Assembly: GCF_007752535.1 (NCBI RefSeq)
Contig: NZ_CP036426.1
Coordinates: 5,394,001 to 5,458,000 of the forward strand
Reading direction: 5' to 3'
DNA: 64,000 nt
From: Tautonia plasticadhaerens
GTDB lineage: Bacteria; Planctomycetota; Planctomycetia; Isosphaerales; Isosphaeraceae
The notes under the pieces are model-generated. The model did not search any database and was not told where the DNA came from. It was given only the letters and a program-made list of their open reading frames with translations. The translations under genes were made by a program, and so were the position numbers. Every line of letters begins with the position of its first letter. Position 1 is the stretch's first letter. Below are positions 1 to 12,474 of the stretch, piece after piece.

Positions 1-785
1 ATGCCGATGCCGTACTCGTTGACGCTCGGGTGCTTGGCGTCCCGGCAGTGGGCGCCGGCCCGCTGGTCGGACCAGCGGCGGGTCACCTCGATCGTCCCGT
101 CGGGGCTGTCGGTGCCGTTGCCGATGACGAAGTGGTAGCTGCACCCGTCCAGTCCCGCCCGGTCCCGGTGCTGGCGGTCGATCTGGGCGTAGCCCCCGCT
201 GGGGGAGGCGCTATGATGCAGCACCACGTACCGCCAGGGCCGGTCGGCCTTGGGCGGCTGGACCAGGTCGATCGGGTCGTCGGCCATCGCCTGCACGCGG
301 GCCCGCAGTTCCGACCGGGAGCTGGCGAGCCGGGCGTTGGCGTCCCGGCTCGGGGCCTTCCGGCTCATCGGCGGGCCGACGTCGATCCGGGGCGGGTCGC
401 CGACGTCCGAGGGGAGCGGCTCCACCGCGCTCGGCGTCGGCTCGGGCAGGGGCTCCTCCTCCGGCAGCGGCGAGAGGTTCAACTCCGGCTCCCCCGCCGG
501 GGCGGGGCCGGCCGGCGGCGACACGTAGGTGCCGTAGGTGTCCTCGTACCCCGGGGCCGGGGACGACACGTCATAGTCGTAATCATAGGATCCCGGGTCA
601 GTCGGGATCACCGTGGCCGACGAGGGGCTGGGGTCGATCAGGACCGGCTCGGGGTCGACGAAGACCGGCCGCAGGGCCGATCGCCGGTGCTTGCAGCCGG
701 ACGTGCCGGCCATGACGACCATCAGGCCGACGACCATCAGCCGGGCCAGCGTCCTCGTCCGGGGGGTCTTCCATCGGGCGTCCAT
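1..785 (-). CDS. N-acetylmuramoyl-L-alanine amidase-like lipoprotein (3' end outside window)
   Basis: Probable secreted, lipid-anchored peptidoglycan amidase of the Amidase_2/PGRP family, which cleaves the amide bond between N-acetylmuramic acid and the stem peptide. Reading the minus strand from the ATG at 785 gives 261 codons to the window edge. Residues 1-31 form a lipoprotein signal with a hydrophobic stretch and a lipobox ending AGTSGC (Cys31). Residues 32-180 are Pro/Asp/Glu-rich and probably a disordered linker. The catalytic domain begins near residue 183: YVVLHHSASPSGG carries the zinc-ligand His pair (190/191), followed by YHFVIGNG and AGAHC (His246), all typical of the family. The final zinc ligand would lie outside the window. 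The family is clear; the role in cell-wall recycling or remodelling is inferred. Confidence 0.85.
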   Translation of the reverse strand, partial: MDARWKTPRTRTLARLMVVGLMVVMAGTSGCKHRRSALRPVFVDPEPVLIDPSPSSATVIPTDPGSYDYDYDVSSPAPGYEDTYGTYVSPPAGPAPAGEPELNLSPLPEEEPLPEPTPSAVEPLPSDVGDPPRIDVGPPMSRKAPSRDANARLASSRSELRARVQAMADDPIDLVQPPKADRPWRYVVLHHSASPSGGYAQIDRQHRDRAGLDGCSYHFVIGNGTDSPDGTIEVTRRWSDQRAGAHCRDAKHPSVNEYGIG

Positions 786-1223
786 GAGACGTCTCCACTC
801 GGGGCTCGATTCGTACCGCGATGCGGGGTCGGTGTGGGTCAAAGCAAGGGCGGTGCCGAGCGATCGGACCCCGGCGCGCCGGGATCCTCGGATTCGCCTC
901 AAGTCTACACCCCGATGGGACGAGTGGCCGGGCGAGGCGGGCCGATTTCCCGGAGAACGGCTCAAGTCCCCGCCCGGACCGGCCGGGGGCCCGTGTAAGT
1001 CCTGCAATTCGGCGGACGATCCGTCCGTCGCGACCCGCACGACCGCCCCAGCCGGTCCGGGCCGCCCCGGCCTCGCTGGCATCCGGGTGGGGGCGTCGGT
1101 ATGCTAATGGGTCCGACCCGCCCCCCCCGCCCCGACGACCGGCCCGTCCCGCACGACCCGCACGACCCGACCGGGGCCGACGTTTTCTTCCCGACCGTGT
1201 GATCGCCCAGGAGACCGAGGTCG
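786..1223. other. Intergenic region between divergent amidase and leuS genes
   Basis: This gap separates the minus-strand amidase from plus-strand leuS and must hold both promoters. No recognisable protein, RNA gene or T-box-like leader was seen. Open frames here are GC-driven. Confidence 0.6.
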
Positions 1224-4136
<2,913 letters not shown>

Positions 4137-4392
4137 GGCGCCTCGCGGCGAACGAGCGAGATCCGGCGTGATATTCCGCCATGTTTCCCTTGCCGGGTTG
4201 CCAATCCCGACGCGATGCCGGGACGAACAGAGACGTTCGTGCATTTTTGCAACATTGCATTGAGGTGCGGCGGCCTCGTCGTAGGATTCCCCATCGACGG
4301 AGGCCGGGTGCCCCGAGGCGGATCGGCCTGGGCACCTGGCGGCATCGGCCCGGCGAGACGGGCCAGGTCTGCAATCGATGGGAAGACGCTTG

Positions 4393-5358
4393 ATGACGCG
4401 CTCGCGACTGGCCCTGGTCACCGGCCTGGTCCTCTCGGCCGCCGGGATTTCGCCCCCCTCCCAGGCCCGGGCGGGGCTGCTCACCAGCTACAACCTGGTG
4501 ACGACGGGCGACATGGAGATGAACTCCCACGTCAACTACAACACGTTCGTCGGCGGCAACCTGACCGCGAATGGCGCCGTCTTCTCGGACCATTCCTTCT
4601 CGGGGACGACCGGCCTGACCGTGGTCGGCTCGATCTCGGGGAGCAACATCCAGGTCAACGGCGGCAAGGATCTGGTGGTGAGCAGCTTCGGCCAGGGGAG
4701 CGACCTGGTCCTGATGAACGGCGGGGACAAGGTTCTGGGTTCGGGCCTGCCCGCGCTGGCCTCGTCGATCGCGACGCAGATGGCCGACGCCTCGGCGGCG
4801 TTCAAGTCCCTCTCGGCGGGCGCCTCGAACACGGTTGTCCTGACGAACAACGGCCAGCTGACCTTCACCGTCGGCGAGATCGACACCCTGGGCCGGGCCG
4901 TCTTCAGCGTCGATGGGTCGATCTTCAGCAATAACGCCTACCAGAACGGCTACTCCATCGCCGGGAGTTATGCCGACGCCACGTCCATCATCCTCAACGT
5001 CTCCGGCACGACCATCCTTCACAATCACGGCCAGTTCAACGGCGAATGGAACACTCAGGGAGTCCTGGCCAAGACGCTCTGGAACTTCTCGGACGCCACG
5101 TCGATCGACCTGCACAAGAACTTCAGCGGGGCGATCCTGGCCCCCAGGGCCCACCTGACCAAGGGCAGCACGTCCACCGACGGCTCGATCTTCGTCAAGA
5201 GCCTGCTCAGCAAGGGGGAGACGCACTCCCCCTACTACTCGGGGTTCGATCCCACCTCGTCGATCCAGGCCGTCCCCGAGCCCTCGACGCTCGTCCTGGC
5301 CGGGATCGGCGCCCTCGGCTTCGGCGGCTACGCCCTTGCCCGACGCCGGAGGGGATGA
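4393..5358 (+). CDS. Choice-of-anchor A domain PEP-CTERM protein
   Basis: Secreted protein with a C-terminal PEP-CTERM sorting signal, expected to be exported and processed by an exosortase/archaeosortase-type system. The start at 4393 follows a GGAAG eight bases upstream and gives an N-terminal signal peptide; an in-frame ATG at 4378 is the alternative. The mature region begins with LTSYNLVTTGDMEMNSHVN and contains FVGGNLTANG and VNGGKDLVV, typical of the choice-of-anchor A (collagen-binding-like) domain found in planctomycete and myxobacterial exoproteins. The C-terminus has VPEPSTLVLAGIGALGFGG followed by ARRRRG, the expected Pro-Glu-Pro, transmembrane helix and Arg cluster. The ligand and function are unknown. 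An AT-richer leader at about 4170-4270 lies upstream. Confidence 0.85.
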   Translation: MTRSRLALVTGLVLSAAGISPPSQARAGLLTSYNLVTTGDMEMNSHVNYNTFVGGNLTANGAVFSDHSFSGTTGLTVVGSISGSNIQVNGGKDLVVSSFGQGSDLVLMNGGDKVLGSGLPALASSIATQMADASAAFKSLSAGASNTVVLTNNGQLTFTVGEIDTLGRAVFSVDGSIFSNNAYQNGYSIAGSYADATSIILNVSGTTILHNHGQFNGEWNTQGVLAKTLWNFSDATSIDLHKNFSGAILAPRAHLTKGSTSTDGSIFVKSLLSKGETHSPYYSGFDPTSSIQAVPEPSTLVLAGIGALGFGGYALARRRRG

Positions 5359-5387
5359 GCCCTCCCGGGCCGCCTCCCCCGGCCATC

Positions 5388-5417
5388 CCCCCCCGGACGG
5401 TCCGCCCGACGGGGGGG
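5388..5417. terminator. Possible hairpin between convergent genes
   Basis: A C-run (5388-5394) can pair with a G-run (5411-5417) across a 16-nt loop between the convergent PEP-CTERM and epimerase genes. There is no U-tract, so terminator function is only a guess. Confidence 0.25.
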
Positions 5418-6389
5418 TCAGCCGGCCGAGGCGCCCTCCCCCTCGGCCAGCACGTCCGAGAGGATCCGGCCCAGCCCCCGGGTCGGCTCGTAGCCGATCA
5501 GCCGGCGGATCTTGTCCAGGCACGGGACCCGGCGGACCATGTCCTCGAATCCGGACGTGTACGCCTCGTCATACGGGATGGTCCGGATGTCGCTCCGGCC
5601 GCCGGTCAGCGCGCGGACGCGCTCGGCCAGCTGCATGATCGAGACCTCCTCGCCGTTGCCGACGTTGAAGACCTCGCCCCGGGCGCCCGGGTGGTGGATC
5701 AGCCGGACCAGCGCATCGACCACGTCCAGCACGTGGGCGAAGCACCGCGTCTGGGTCCCGTCGCCGTAGACCGTGATCGGCTCGCCGGCCATCCCCTGCC
5801 TGACGAACCGGGGGACGACCATGCCGTACCGGCCGGTCTGCCTGGGGCCGACGGTGTTGAACAGCCGGGCCACCACCACCGGCAGCCTCGCCTCGTGCCA
5901 GTGGGCCAGGGCGAGGAACTCGTCGAGCATCTTCGCCCCGGCGTATGCCCAGCGCCGGGTGGTGGTCGGGCCGAGCACCACGTCGTCGTCTTCCCGGAAG
6001 GGGATGCGGTCGCTCTTGCCGTAGACCTCGCTGGTGGAGGTCAGCAGCATCGGCCGGCGATACCGGGCGCAGCAGCGGAGGATCGTGTCGGTGCCGTTGA
6101 CGATCGTCTCGATCGTCTTCACCGGCTCGTCCACCACCAGCCGCACGCCCACGGCGCTGGCCAGGTGGAAGACGGCCGAGCACTCCAGCACGCAGCGCTC
6201 GACCACGCCCGGGTCGGTGACGCTGGCCACCCGCAGCTCGAACCCCGGCCGCCCTTCCAGGGGGGCGACGTTGGAGAAGCGGCCGGTGCTCAGGTCGTCG
6301 AGCGCCAGCACCTCGTGGCCGTCGTCGAGCAGGCGCTCGCAGAGGTGGCTGCCGATGAACCCGGCGCCTCCGGTGACAAGGTATCGCAT
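5418..6389 (-). CDS. NAD-dependent nucleotide-sugar epimerase/dehydratase (extended SDR)
   Basis: Cytoplasmic extended short-chain dehydrogenase/reductase acting on a nucleotide sugar, probably for polysaccharide or glycan synthesis. The start [16 protein letters not shown] places the Rossmann GxxGxxG motif at residues 7-13; an in-frame start 19 codons upstream is unlikely because it would precede this motif with non-conserved residues. The catalytic set is visible: TSTSEVYG around residues 117-124 and Tyr149/Lys153 (YAGAK). FNTVGPRQ and the C-terminal [17 protein letters not shown] are typical of UDP-glucuronate decarboxylase or UDP-glucose 4-epimerase-like members. At 323 residues it is full length. 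The exact substrate cannot be told from sequence. The HNH gene upstream on the same strand is separated by about 110 bp, so co-transcription is possible. Confidence 0.9.
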   Translation of the reverse strand: MRYLVTGGAGFIGSHLCERLLDDGHEVLALDDLSTGRFSNVAPLEGRPGFELRVASVTDPGVVERCVLECSAVFHLASAVGVRLVVDEPVKTIETIVNGTDTILRCCARYRRPMLLTSTSEVYGKSDRIPFREDDDVVLGPTTTRRWAYAGAKMLDEFLALAHWHEARLPVVVARLFNTVGPRQTGRYGMVVPRFVRQGMAGEPITVYGDGTQTRCFAHVLDVVDALVRLIHHPGARGEVFNVGNGEEVSIMQLAERVRALTGGRSDIRTIPYDEAYTSGFEDMVRRVPCLDKIRRLIGYEPTRGLGRILSDVLAEGEGASAG

Positions 6390-6498
6390 CGCGTGCCGGG
6401 CATCCGAGGGGGGTGCGGAGTCGAGCGGATTTGACCCCCCCAGCATATCGCGCGAGGGCGGCCGGGGGGAGCGAGCACCCCCCCCGCACCCGTCCCGG

Positions 6499-7101
6499 TC
6501 ACTCCCCCTCGTCGAGGGCGACGTTCCAGTACGCCTCGCTGATGAACCGGGACCAGCTCTCGATCCGCATGGTGGAATAGGCGTACATGGGCTTCCACTC
6601 CGGCCGGACCGGCTTCTTGCGGAGCCTCATGTGCGCCTGCTCCGGGGTGCGGTTGGCCTTGCGGGAATTGCAGCCCACGCAGGCCAGCACGCAGTTCTCC
6701 CAGGTGGAGACGCCCCCCTGGGCCCGGGGCAGCACGTGGTCGATCGTCAGCTCCGAGGAGCCGGGCCGGTCGCCGCAGTACTGGCAGGTCGAGTGGTCGC
6801 GCTTGAAGATGTTGCGGCGGCTGAAGGTCACCGTCGACTCGCGGAAGCGGTCGTAATGGGTCAGGGTGACGACCTCCGGCACGCGCATCCGGAACGTGAC
6901 GGCCTGGATGAACGGCTCGTCGTCCCTGGGTTTCAGCCGGGCCCAGTCGGCCCAGTCGTAGAGTCGGAAATCGTCGGGGTCGACGACGCGGGCCGACTCG
7001 TTCCACAGCATCACCAGCGCCCTGGAGACCGAGGCCACGTTCACCGGCTGCCAGTTCCGGTTCAGGACCAGGGTCGGGCGGTCGAGGACAGCGGCGCTCA
7101 T
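6499..7101 (-). CDS. HNH endonuclease
   Basis: Small (200 aa) HNH-family nuclease of the widespread free-standing bacterial type. The HNH core is clear: Cys106-x2-Cys109 (CQYCG), Asp121-His122 in [13 protein letters not shown], and Cys141-x2-Cys144 ([13 protein letters not shown]). The N-terminal half ([20 protein letters not shown]) matches the region commonly fused to this nuclease in planctomycetes, cyanobacteria and actinobacteria. The ATG at 7101 follows a strong GGAGGAGG; a TTG three codons earlier is less likely. Such single-copy chromosomal HNH proteins are not restriction enzymes with a known partner, and no methyltransferase is adjacent. Biological role unknown. Confidence 0.9.
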   Translation of the reverse strand: MSAAVLDRPTLVLNRNWQPVNVASVSRALVMLWNESARVVDPDDFRLYDWADWARLKPRDDEPFIQAVTFRMRVPEVVTLTHYDRFRESTVTFSRRNIFKRDHSTCQYCGDRPGSSELTIDHVLPRAQGGVSTWENCVLACVGCNSRKANRTPEQAHMRLRKKPVRPEWKPMYAYSTMRIESWSRFISEAYWNVALDEGE

Positions 7102-7455
7102 CGCGGACAAGCCTCCTCCGACTCGGCGGGACCGGGTTCTTGCTCGGACGATGGACCTCGGTCGAGCCCGATCGGGCGGCTCGACGAACCCGAGGCCGGG
7201 CGGGCGGACGGACGCAGGCCGATCGACCCGGGTCGGGTCGCACCACTATTATGACACGAGGCCCGCTCCGCTCCGCAACTCCCTCCACGGCGACACCGCC
7301 CCCTCCCCGGCCGGTTCGCCCCCGTTCCCCCGCGATTCCCGAGGCCCCCGCCGCCCCCGCACCCCCGCCCCCGGCCGTGAAAAATTCATGAACGGGTGCC
7401 GCGGCCCCGAATCGACCCCCCCGACGCCGGACCCCCAGCCCCCCGAGCACCCGCC
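7102..7455. other. Divergent intergenic region between HNH gene and cinA
   Basis: Holds the ribosome-binding sequence of the HNH gene near its left edge and presumably two promoters. There is a short AT-rich patch around 7238-7256. No gene or RNA recognised. Confidence 0.55.
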
Positions 7456-8709
7456 ATGCGAGCCGAACTCCTGATCATCGGAAGCGAACTCACCAGCGGG
7501 GAGAAGCTGGACACCAACGGCCAGTGGCTCTGCACCCGGCTCGCCGAGTTGGGCGTCCCGGTCCGGTTCACGACCGTGATTGGGGATGACCTGGACGACA
7601 ACATCGACGCCTTCAAGGCCGCCTCGGGCCGCTCGGACCTGGTCGTCTCCAGCGGGGGCCTCGGGCCGACGCAGGACGACCTGACCCGGGACGCCCTGGC
7701 GAAGGCCGGGGGCGTCGGCATGGTGCAGGACGACGAGGCCTTGCGGATGATCGAGGCCCTCTTCGCCCGCCGAGATCGCCCCATGCCCGACCGCAACCGG
7801 ACCCAGGCGCTCATCCCCGAGGGGTCGGAAATCCTGCACAACCCCACCGGCACGGCCCCCGGCATCTGGATGCGGCTCGACCGGGCGTGGGTCGCCTGCC
7901 TGCCGGGCGTCCCCCGGGAGCTGAAGGCCATGTTCGACGCCGAACTCGCCCCCCGGCTCCGGGCCTCCGGCCTGGCCGGCCGGGTCGTCCTGGGCCGGAC
8001 GATCAACCTCTTCGGCCTCGGCGAGTCCGAGGCCGAGCAGCGGGCCCCCGACCTCACCGCCCGGGGCCGGATCCCCGAGGTCGGCATCACCGCCTCCGAC
8101 GCCACCATCAGCTTCCGGATCCGCGCCGAGGGGGCCGACGAGGCCGAGGCCCTCGCCCTCATCGGGCCGACCGCCGAGGCCATCTACGAGCGGTTCGGCG
8201 ACTTCGTCGTCGGCGAGGGGACCGACGACGTGGCCGAGGGGCTCGTCGCCGCGTTGAAGTCCACCGGCAAGACGATCGCCCTGGCGGAGTCCTGCACCGG
8301 CGGCCTGATCGCCCACCGGATCACCCGGGTCGACGGCGTCAGCCCCCACTTCCCCGGCGGCGTCGTTTCGTACGCGAATGGGGTCAAGTCAACGCTGCTG
8401 GACGTGCCCGCCGACCTGATCGCCTCGAAGGGGGCCGTCAGCCCCGAGGTGGCCGAGGCGATGGCCGAGGGGGCCCGCCGCCGCCTGGGTGCAGACCTCG
8501 GCCTCGCGGTCACCGGGGTCGCCGGCCCGGCCGGCGGCACCCCCGAGAAGCCCGTCGGCCTGGTCTACCTCGGCCTCGCCGACGCCTCCGGCACCCGGCA
8601 CCGCCGCCTCGCCCTCGGCCCCGAGCAGCCCCGGGCCGTCATCCAGTCCCGCGCCTCCAAGCACGCCATGAACTGGGCCCGCCTGGCGCTGCTGGGCAAG
8701 CTCCCTTGA
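7456..8709 (+). CDS. cinA: CinA family nicotinamide-nucleotide amidase
   Basis: Two-domain CinA protein; the C-terminal domain in this family deamidates nicotinamide mononucleotide to nicotinic acid mononucleotide (pyridine nucleotide salvage), and the N-terminal COG1058 domain is an ADP-ribose pyrophosphatase-type MoCF fold. The 417-residue product starts MRAELLIIGSELTSGEKLDTNG, the usual CinA start; a GTG 20 codons upstream is rejected because the family begins here. SSGGLGPTQDDLTRDA (about residues 67-82) is the MoCF signature, and ALAESCTGGLIAHRIT (about 275-290) with AVTGVAGPAGGTPEKPVG is the amidase active-site region. Cytoplasmic. No competence genes are adjacent; the neighbours give no operon link. 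Confidence 0.96.
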   Translation: MRAELLIIGSELTSGEKLDTNGQWLCTRLAELGVPVRFTTVIGDDLDDNIDAFKAASGRSDLVVSSGGLGPTQDDLTRDALAKAGGVGMVQDDEALRMIEALFARRDRPMPDRNRTQALIPEGSEILHNPTGTAPGIWMRLDRAWVACLPGVPRELKAMFDAELAPRLRASGLAGRVVLGRTINLFGLGESEAEQRAPDLTARGRIPEVGITASDATISFRIRAEGADEAEALALIGPTAEAIYERFGDFVVGEGTDDVAEGLVAALKSTGKTIALAESCTGGLIAHRITRVDGVSPHFPGGVVSYANGVKSTLLDVPADLIASKGAVSPEVAEAMAEGARRRLGADLGLAVTGVAGPAGGTPEKPVGLVYLGLADASGTRHRRLALGPEQPRAVIQSRASKHAMNWARLALLGKLP

Positions 8710-8858
8710 CCATTTCCCCATTTCAAGATCGGGATGGTCCCGCTGCGCGATTTCGTGTGACCAAAACCGCCGATCCACTCGATCATTTCGGTGTGAGGTT
8801 TGACTGCCGACCGCCGACCGACCCGGGCCGAACACCAGCGATCGAGGAGATCCCGAGC

Positions 8859-9974
8859 GTGGCCAGCACCCGACAGATCGAAGCCAATCGCCGCAACGCG
8901 GCGAAGTCCACCGGGCCGAGGACCGCCGAGGGCAAGGCCCGGGTCTCCCGGAACGCCCTGTCGCACGGCCTGGCCGGGCACGGGGTCGTGCTCACCGACG
9001 AGCAACTCGCCGCCGTCGAGGAACGCAAGCGGGACTGGTTCCCCGACTACCGGCCCGACTCCCCCGCCGAGCGCTGGCGGTTCGAACGCATCTGCATCGA
9101 GTCCGTCCGGCTCGACACCTGCCTGCACCGCGCCGTCGCCGCCCGGGACGAACTGGCCCGGCGCGCCTCCGAGGCCTGGGACGAGGACCGCGCCCTCGAC
9201 GCCGAACGCCTCGCCTCCCGGCTCCCGGGACGCCCCGAGTTGGTCCAGCCCGAGCTGCTCCAGTCCCGGCACGGAGTCCTCTGGCTGCTCGACCGCTGGG
9301 AGTGCCTCCGGGACGCCGTCGCCCGGCGACCGGCGCCGACCGACCGGGACTGGTCCCTCCTGCTCGACCTGCTGGGCGTGCCCGCCGACGACCGGGACGA
9401 CGCCCCCCGCCGGCTGATCGGCGAGGCCCCGGAGGCCGACGGCTTCGACGCGATCGCCGCCGAAGCGGTCGCCGACCTCCGACGCCGGCTCGACGCCTAC
9501 CTCGACGACCGGGACGACCGCGCCCGGGTCGACGCCGAGGCCGGGCTCGCGCCGGACGCCCCGGCCGTCGTGCTCCTGGACCGCTACGAGGACCGGATCC
9601 TCCGCCGCCTCCGCCAGGCCGAGGCCGACCTCCGCCGCCTCCAGGGTCGCCCTGCCTCCCCCGACCGCCCCCGCCTGGTGCCCGGGCCGTCCGGGGTCCA
9701 CGCCCCTCCCTCGCCCCCCGCGTCACCGGCCCGCCCGTCGTCGGCGCACTCAAACCCGGCCGATCGGCCGCCGCCGTCCCCCCCGACCGATCGGCCGCCG
9801 TCCCGCCCCGATCACGCCTCGACCCCGTCCCGGTCGTCCCCGGATGCTCGTCCCGATCGGCCCCGGGACCCGGCTTCCCCCGACCCATCCCCGAGGAATC
9901 GCCGGGAGCGGCGTGCCCTCCGGGCGATGGCCCGTCACCTCGGCCGGGGCGTCCGGGACGACGGCCCCTCCTGA
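8859..9974 (+). CDS. Planctomycete KSTGPRTAEGK-family hypothetical protein
   Basis: Function unknown. The GTG at 8859 follows GAGGAGA and begins the characteristic N-terminus: residues 5-32 contain NRRNAAKSTGPRTAEGK and RVSRNALSHGLAG, a block recurring in many uncharacterised, often multicopy proteins of planctomycetes and acidobacteria. The middle (about 45-280) is Arg/Glu/Asp-rich and probably helical, with WRFERICIESVRLDTCLHRAV and paired acidic/basic repeats. The last 100 residues are Pro/Ser/Arg-rich and look disordered, ending with a basic stretch. No signal peptide or membrane segment is seen, so it is probably cytoplasmic and might bind nucleic acid; that is only a suggestion from charge. 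It converges on the gene at 10036. Confidence 0.75.
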   Translation: MASTRQIEANRRNAAKSTGPRTAEGKARVSRNALSHGLAGHGVVLTDEQLAAVEERKRDWFPDYRPDSPAERWRFERICIESVRLDTCLHRAVAARDELARRASEAWDEDRALDAERLASRLPGRPELVQPELLQSRHGVLWLLDRWECLRDAVARRPAPTDRDWSLLLDLLGVPADDRDDAPRRLIGEAPEADGFDAIAAEAVADLRRRLDAYLDDRDDRARVDAEAGLAPDAPAVVLLDRYEDRILRRLRQAEADLRRLQGRPASPDRPRLVPGPSGVHAPPSPPASPARPSSAHSNPADRPPPSPPTDRPPSRPDHASTPSRSSPDARPDRPRDPASPDPSPRNRRERRALRAMARHLGRGVRDDGPS

Positions 9975-10035
9975 TCCGAGGTCCCGAGTCGCCCGGCCCC
10001 GCCCTCCCCGGAGGCACGAACAAAGCCAATTTCCC

Positions 10036-10848
10036 TCAGCCCTCGCCGCCCCCGACCCCGGTCGGTGCCGCCTCCCCGGCCCCGGACCAGACCGACGACG
10101 CCCCCGGGTGGTGCGCGCGGACCCACCGCGTCGCCTCGTCCAGCCGGGCGACCCGGTCGTCGTCCGCCCGGGCGTCGAGCGCCCGGACCAGGATCTCGGC
10201 GAGCCCGGCGTACGGCCCGTCGTCCCCGGCCTCGGATCGCAACGCCTTGTCGTGAATCGTGTTGTAGCGGTTCGATTCGGCCAGCGTGTAGCGGGCCCAG
10301 AGGGCGACGGCGGGGTCGGGGTGGTCGGCCAGTTCGCGCATCGGCCCCTGCTCGATCGCCGCCCCGGCCCCGGCGCCGTAGGCGAGCGGCCGGAGCAGGA
10401 GCAGCCGGAGCCAGTCGGGCCGGCCCTCGGCCCGGGAGACGGCCAGGGCATAGCCCCGGGGGTCGTCCTCGGCGGCCTCGGGGGGCAGCGACTCGGCCAC
10501 CAGGTATCGGGCCCGGTCGGGCAGGTCGGGGGCGAGGGCGATGTCGAGCCGCTGCCTGGGGGTGGCGTCGGGGTTGCCCGCCAGCCTCCGGGCGGCCTCC
10601 ACCCGATCGGCCTCGGGGCGGCCCGGGTCGTGCAGGATGTAGACGTCCCGCCAGACCTCCCTCAGCGACCAGGCGCCCCAGGCGAACCAGCCGATCATCC
10701 CCACCAGCAGGACCAGGCCGCCGACGGCCAGGTAGTAGAAGCCGCCGTATTTCTCCAGCCGGGACCGCTGCTCCCAGGGTTCCAACTGCACGATCGGCAG
10801 CTCGGGCAGCCCCGGGGTGCCCGGCGTCGATTTCGAGGGTTCCGCCAT
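10036..10848 (-). CDS. Single-pass membrane protein with TPR-like helical domain
   Basis: Hypothetical 270-residue protein. The start is at the ATG 10848 (MAEPSKSTPGTPGLPELP). A single transmembrane segment lies around residues 39-60 (YYLAVGGLVLLVGMIGWFAWG). The remainder is alpha-helical with Ala/Asp/Arg-rich periodicity and phrases such as LLLRPLAYGAG and AVALWARYTLAESNRYNTIHDKALRSEA that resemble tetratricopeptide-like repeats. It resembles planctomycete membrane proteins that carry a C-terminal soluble helical domain, but no named family could be assigned. It is transcribed divergently from the PDZ-hydrolase gene, 160 bp away. The Gly-rich tail (VGGGEG) is unremarkable. Confidence 0.7.
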   Translation of the reverse strand: MAEPSKSTPGTPGLPELPIVQLEPWEQRSRLEKYGGFYYLAVGGLVLLVGMIGWFAWGAWSLREVWRDVYILHDPGRPEADRVEAARRLAGNPDATPRQRLDIALAPDLPDRARYLVAESLPPEAAEDDPRGYALAVSRAEGRPDWLRLLLLRPLAYGAGAGAAIEQGPMRELADHPDPAVALWARYTLAESNRYNTIHDKALRSEAGDDGPYAGLAEILVRALDARADDDRVARLDEATRWVRAHHPGASSVWSGAGEAAPTGVGGGEG

Positions 10849-11008
10849 GAGCCTGACCTCCGTCCGTACGCTCGTCACCTCGACCCGGGACATTGTCCCC
10901 GAAGGGCGCGGCCCTTCCCAGGCCCCTGCCGTGCCCGATCCCCTTGTGCCCGATCCCGGCCGAGGCCGGCCGGGGGGCCGAACCTGGACCGTCCCGGAGA
11001 CCGCTCGC

Positions 11009-12391
11009 ATGAGATCGACCGTCCCGAATGGCCGCCCGAGCCGGCCCGCCGCCGCCCTGCTCGCCGCCCTCCTGGCCGCCTCCCCCCTGCCCTGGCGGCC
11101 CTCGATCGCCGACGAGGGCGGGACCCCCGGCGACGACCTCCGGCGTCGCGGATTCGTCGGCGCCGGGGTCGCCCCCGAGGAGGGAGACCGGGGGGTCCGG
11201 GTCACCCTGGTCGTCCCCGGCTCCCCCGCGGAGGCCGCCGGGCTGATCGAAGGGGACCTGATCGTCGGCGTCGACGACGAGCCCGTCACCGACCCGGCCT
11301 CGTTCGTCTCCCTGGTCGGCGCCCGGGGGGCGGGGGAGGAGGTCGCGCTCCGCTTCATCCGGGAGGGGGAGGAGCGGACCGAGCGCGTCACCTTCGGCGA
11401 GCGGCCCCGGGAGACCTCCGAGGCGGGCGAGGTGATCTACGGCTCGGTCGCCGCCGCCGCCGGCCGGCAGCGGACGATCGTCACGAAGCCCGAGGGGGAC
11501 GGCCCCTTCCCGGCCCTCTTCCTGATCCAGGGGCTCGGCTGCGTCTCGATCGAGAACCCGGCCGGCGGCCTGATCGGCTACAAGGAGGTGATCGACGCCT
11601 TCACCGAGGCCGGCTACGTCACCCTCCGGGTCGACAAGCCCGGATGCGGCGACTCCGAGGGCGGCCCCTGCGCCGACGTCGACTTCGACACCGAGCTGGA
11701 CGGCTACCGCCAGGGCCTGGCCGCCCTGAAGGCCATGCCCTTCGTCGACCCCGGCCGGGTCGTCCTCTTCGGCCACAGCATGGGGGGCGTGATGGGCCCG
11801 ATCCTCGCCGCCGAGGACCCCGTGGCCGGGGTCGCGGTCTACGGCACGGTGCTCAAGACCTGGTCCGAGTACCTGCTGGAGAACGTCCGACGCCAGTCCG
11901 CCCTCGGCGGGGCCGCGCCCGACGAGGTCGACGACACCCTCCGCGCCCACGCGAAGCTCTACGCCCGCCTCTTCGTCCTGGGCCAGGAGCCCGACGAGGC
12001 CCTGGCCGAGGACCCGAGCCTGGCCCCGGTGCTGGCCGACGTGGCCCCCGACGGCGAGCACCCCTACACCCGCAACGCCCGCTTCTTCCGCCAGCTCGAC
12101 GCCCGGAACCTGCCCGCCGCCTGGCTCGAGGCCGACGCCGACGCCCTGGCCATCTGGGGGGAGGCCGACTTCGTCTCCACCCGCGAGGACCACGAGCTGA
12201 TCGCCTCGCTCGTCGACGGCCGGTCCGAGGGCTCGGGCCGCTTCGTGCTGCTGGAGGGGACCGACCACGGCTTCTCCCGGGCCGACTCCTACCGGGACGC
12301 CATGGAGCGGGAGGGCCCCGGCGAGTTCAACCCCGAGCTGCTCCGGGTCCTGCTCGACTGGGCCGGCTCCGTCGTCGACCCCGCGGGGTGA
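11009..12391 (+). CDS. Secreted PDZ-domain alpha/beta hydrolase
   Basis: Predicted exported serine hydrolase of 460 residues. The ATG at 11009 gives a signal peptide (Arg-rich N-terminus, AAALLAALLAASPLPW, cleavage near IADEG). A PDZ domain covers about residues 45-130 (GAGVAPEEGDRGVRV, VPGSPAEAAGLIEGDLIVGV). The alpha/beta-hydrolase domain follows: YVTLRVDKPGCGDSEGG, the nucleophile elbow GHSMGG (about residues 255-260), and a C-terminal TDHGFS with the probable catalytic His. Together these resemble the BAAT/dienelactone-hydrolase side of the superfamily fused behind PDZ, a combination seen in planctomycetes and Bacteroidetes. Substrate unknown; peptides or esters are possible. It is followed 84 bp downstream by the metallo-beta-lactamase-fold gene on the same strand, possibly co-transcribed. 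Confidence 0.85.
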   Translation: MRSTVPNGRPSRPAAALLAALLAASPLPWRPSIADEGGTPGDDLRRRGFVGAGVAPEEGDRGVRVTLVVPGSPAEAAGLIEGDLIVGVDDEPVTDPASFVSLVGARGAGEEVALRFIREGEERTERVTFGERPRETSEAGEVIYGSVAAAAGRQRTIVTKPEGDGPFPALFLIQGLGCVSIENPAGGLIGYKEVIDAFTEAGYVTLRVDKPGCGDSEGGPCADVDFDTELDGYRQGLAALKAMPFVDPGRVVLFGHSMGGVMGPILAAEDPVAGVAVYGTVLKTWSEYLLENVRRQSALGGAAPDEVDDTLRAHAKLYARLFVLGQEPDEALAEDPSLAPVLADVAPDGEHPYTRNARFFRQLDARNLPAAWLEADADALAIWGEADFVSTREDHELIASLVDGRSEGSGRFVLLEGTDHGFSRADSYRDAMEREGPGEFNPELLRVLLDWAGSVVDPAG

Positions 12392-12474
12392 CCCCGGCCC
12401 CCGGGTCGGGTACGCTCCTCCGTTCGGAGGGGCGTCCCGCCCCCCGGCCATCATCCCGGATCGGGAGCCTTCCC

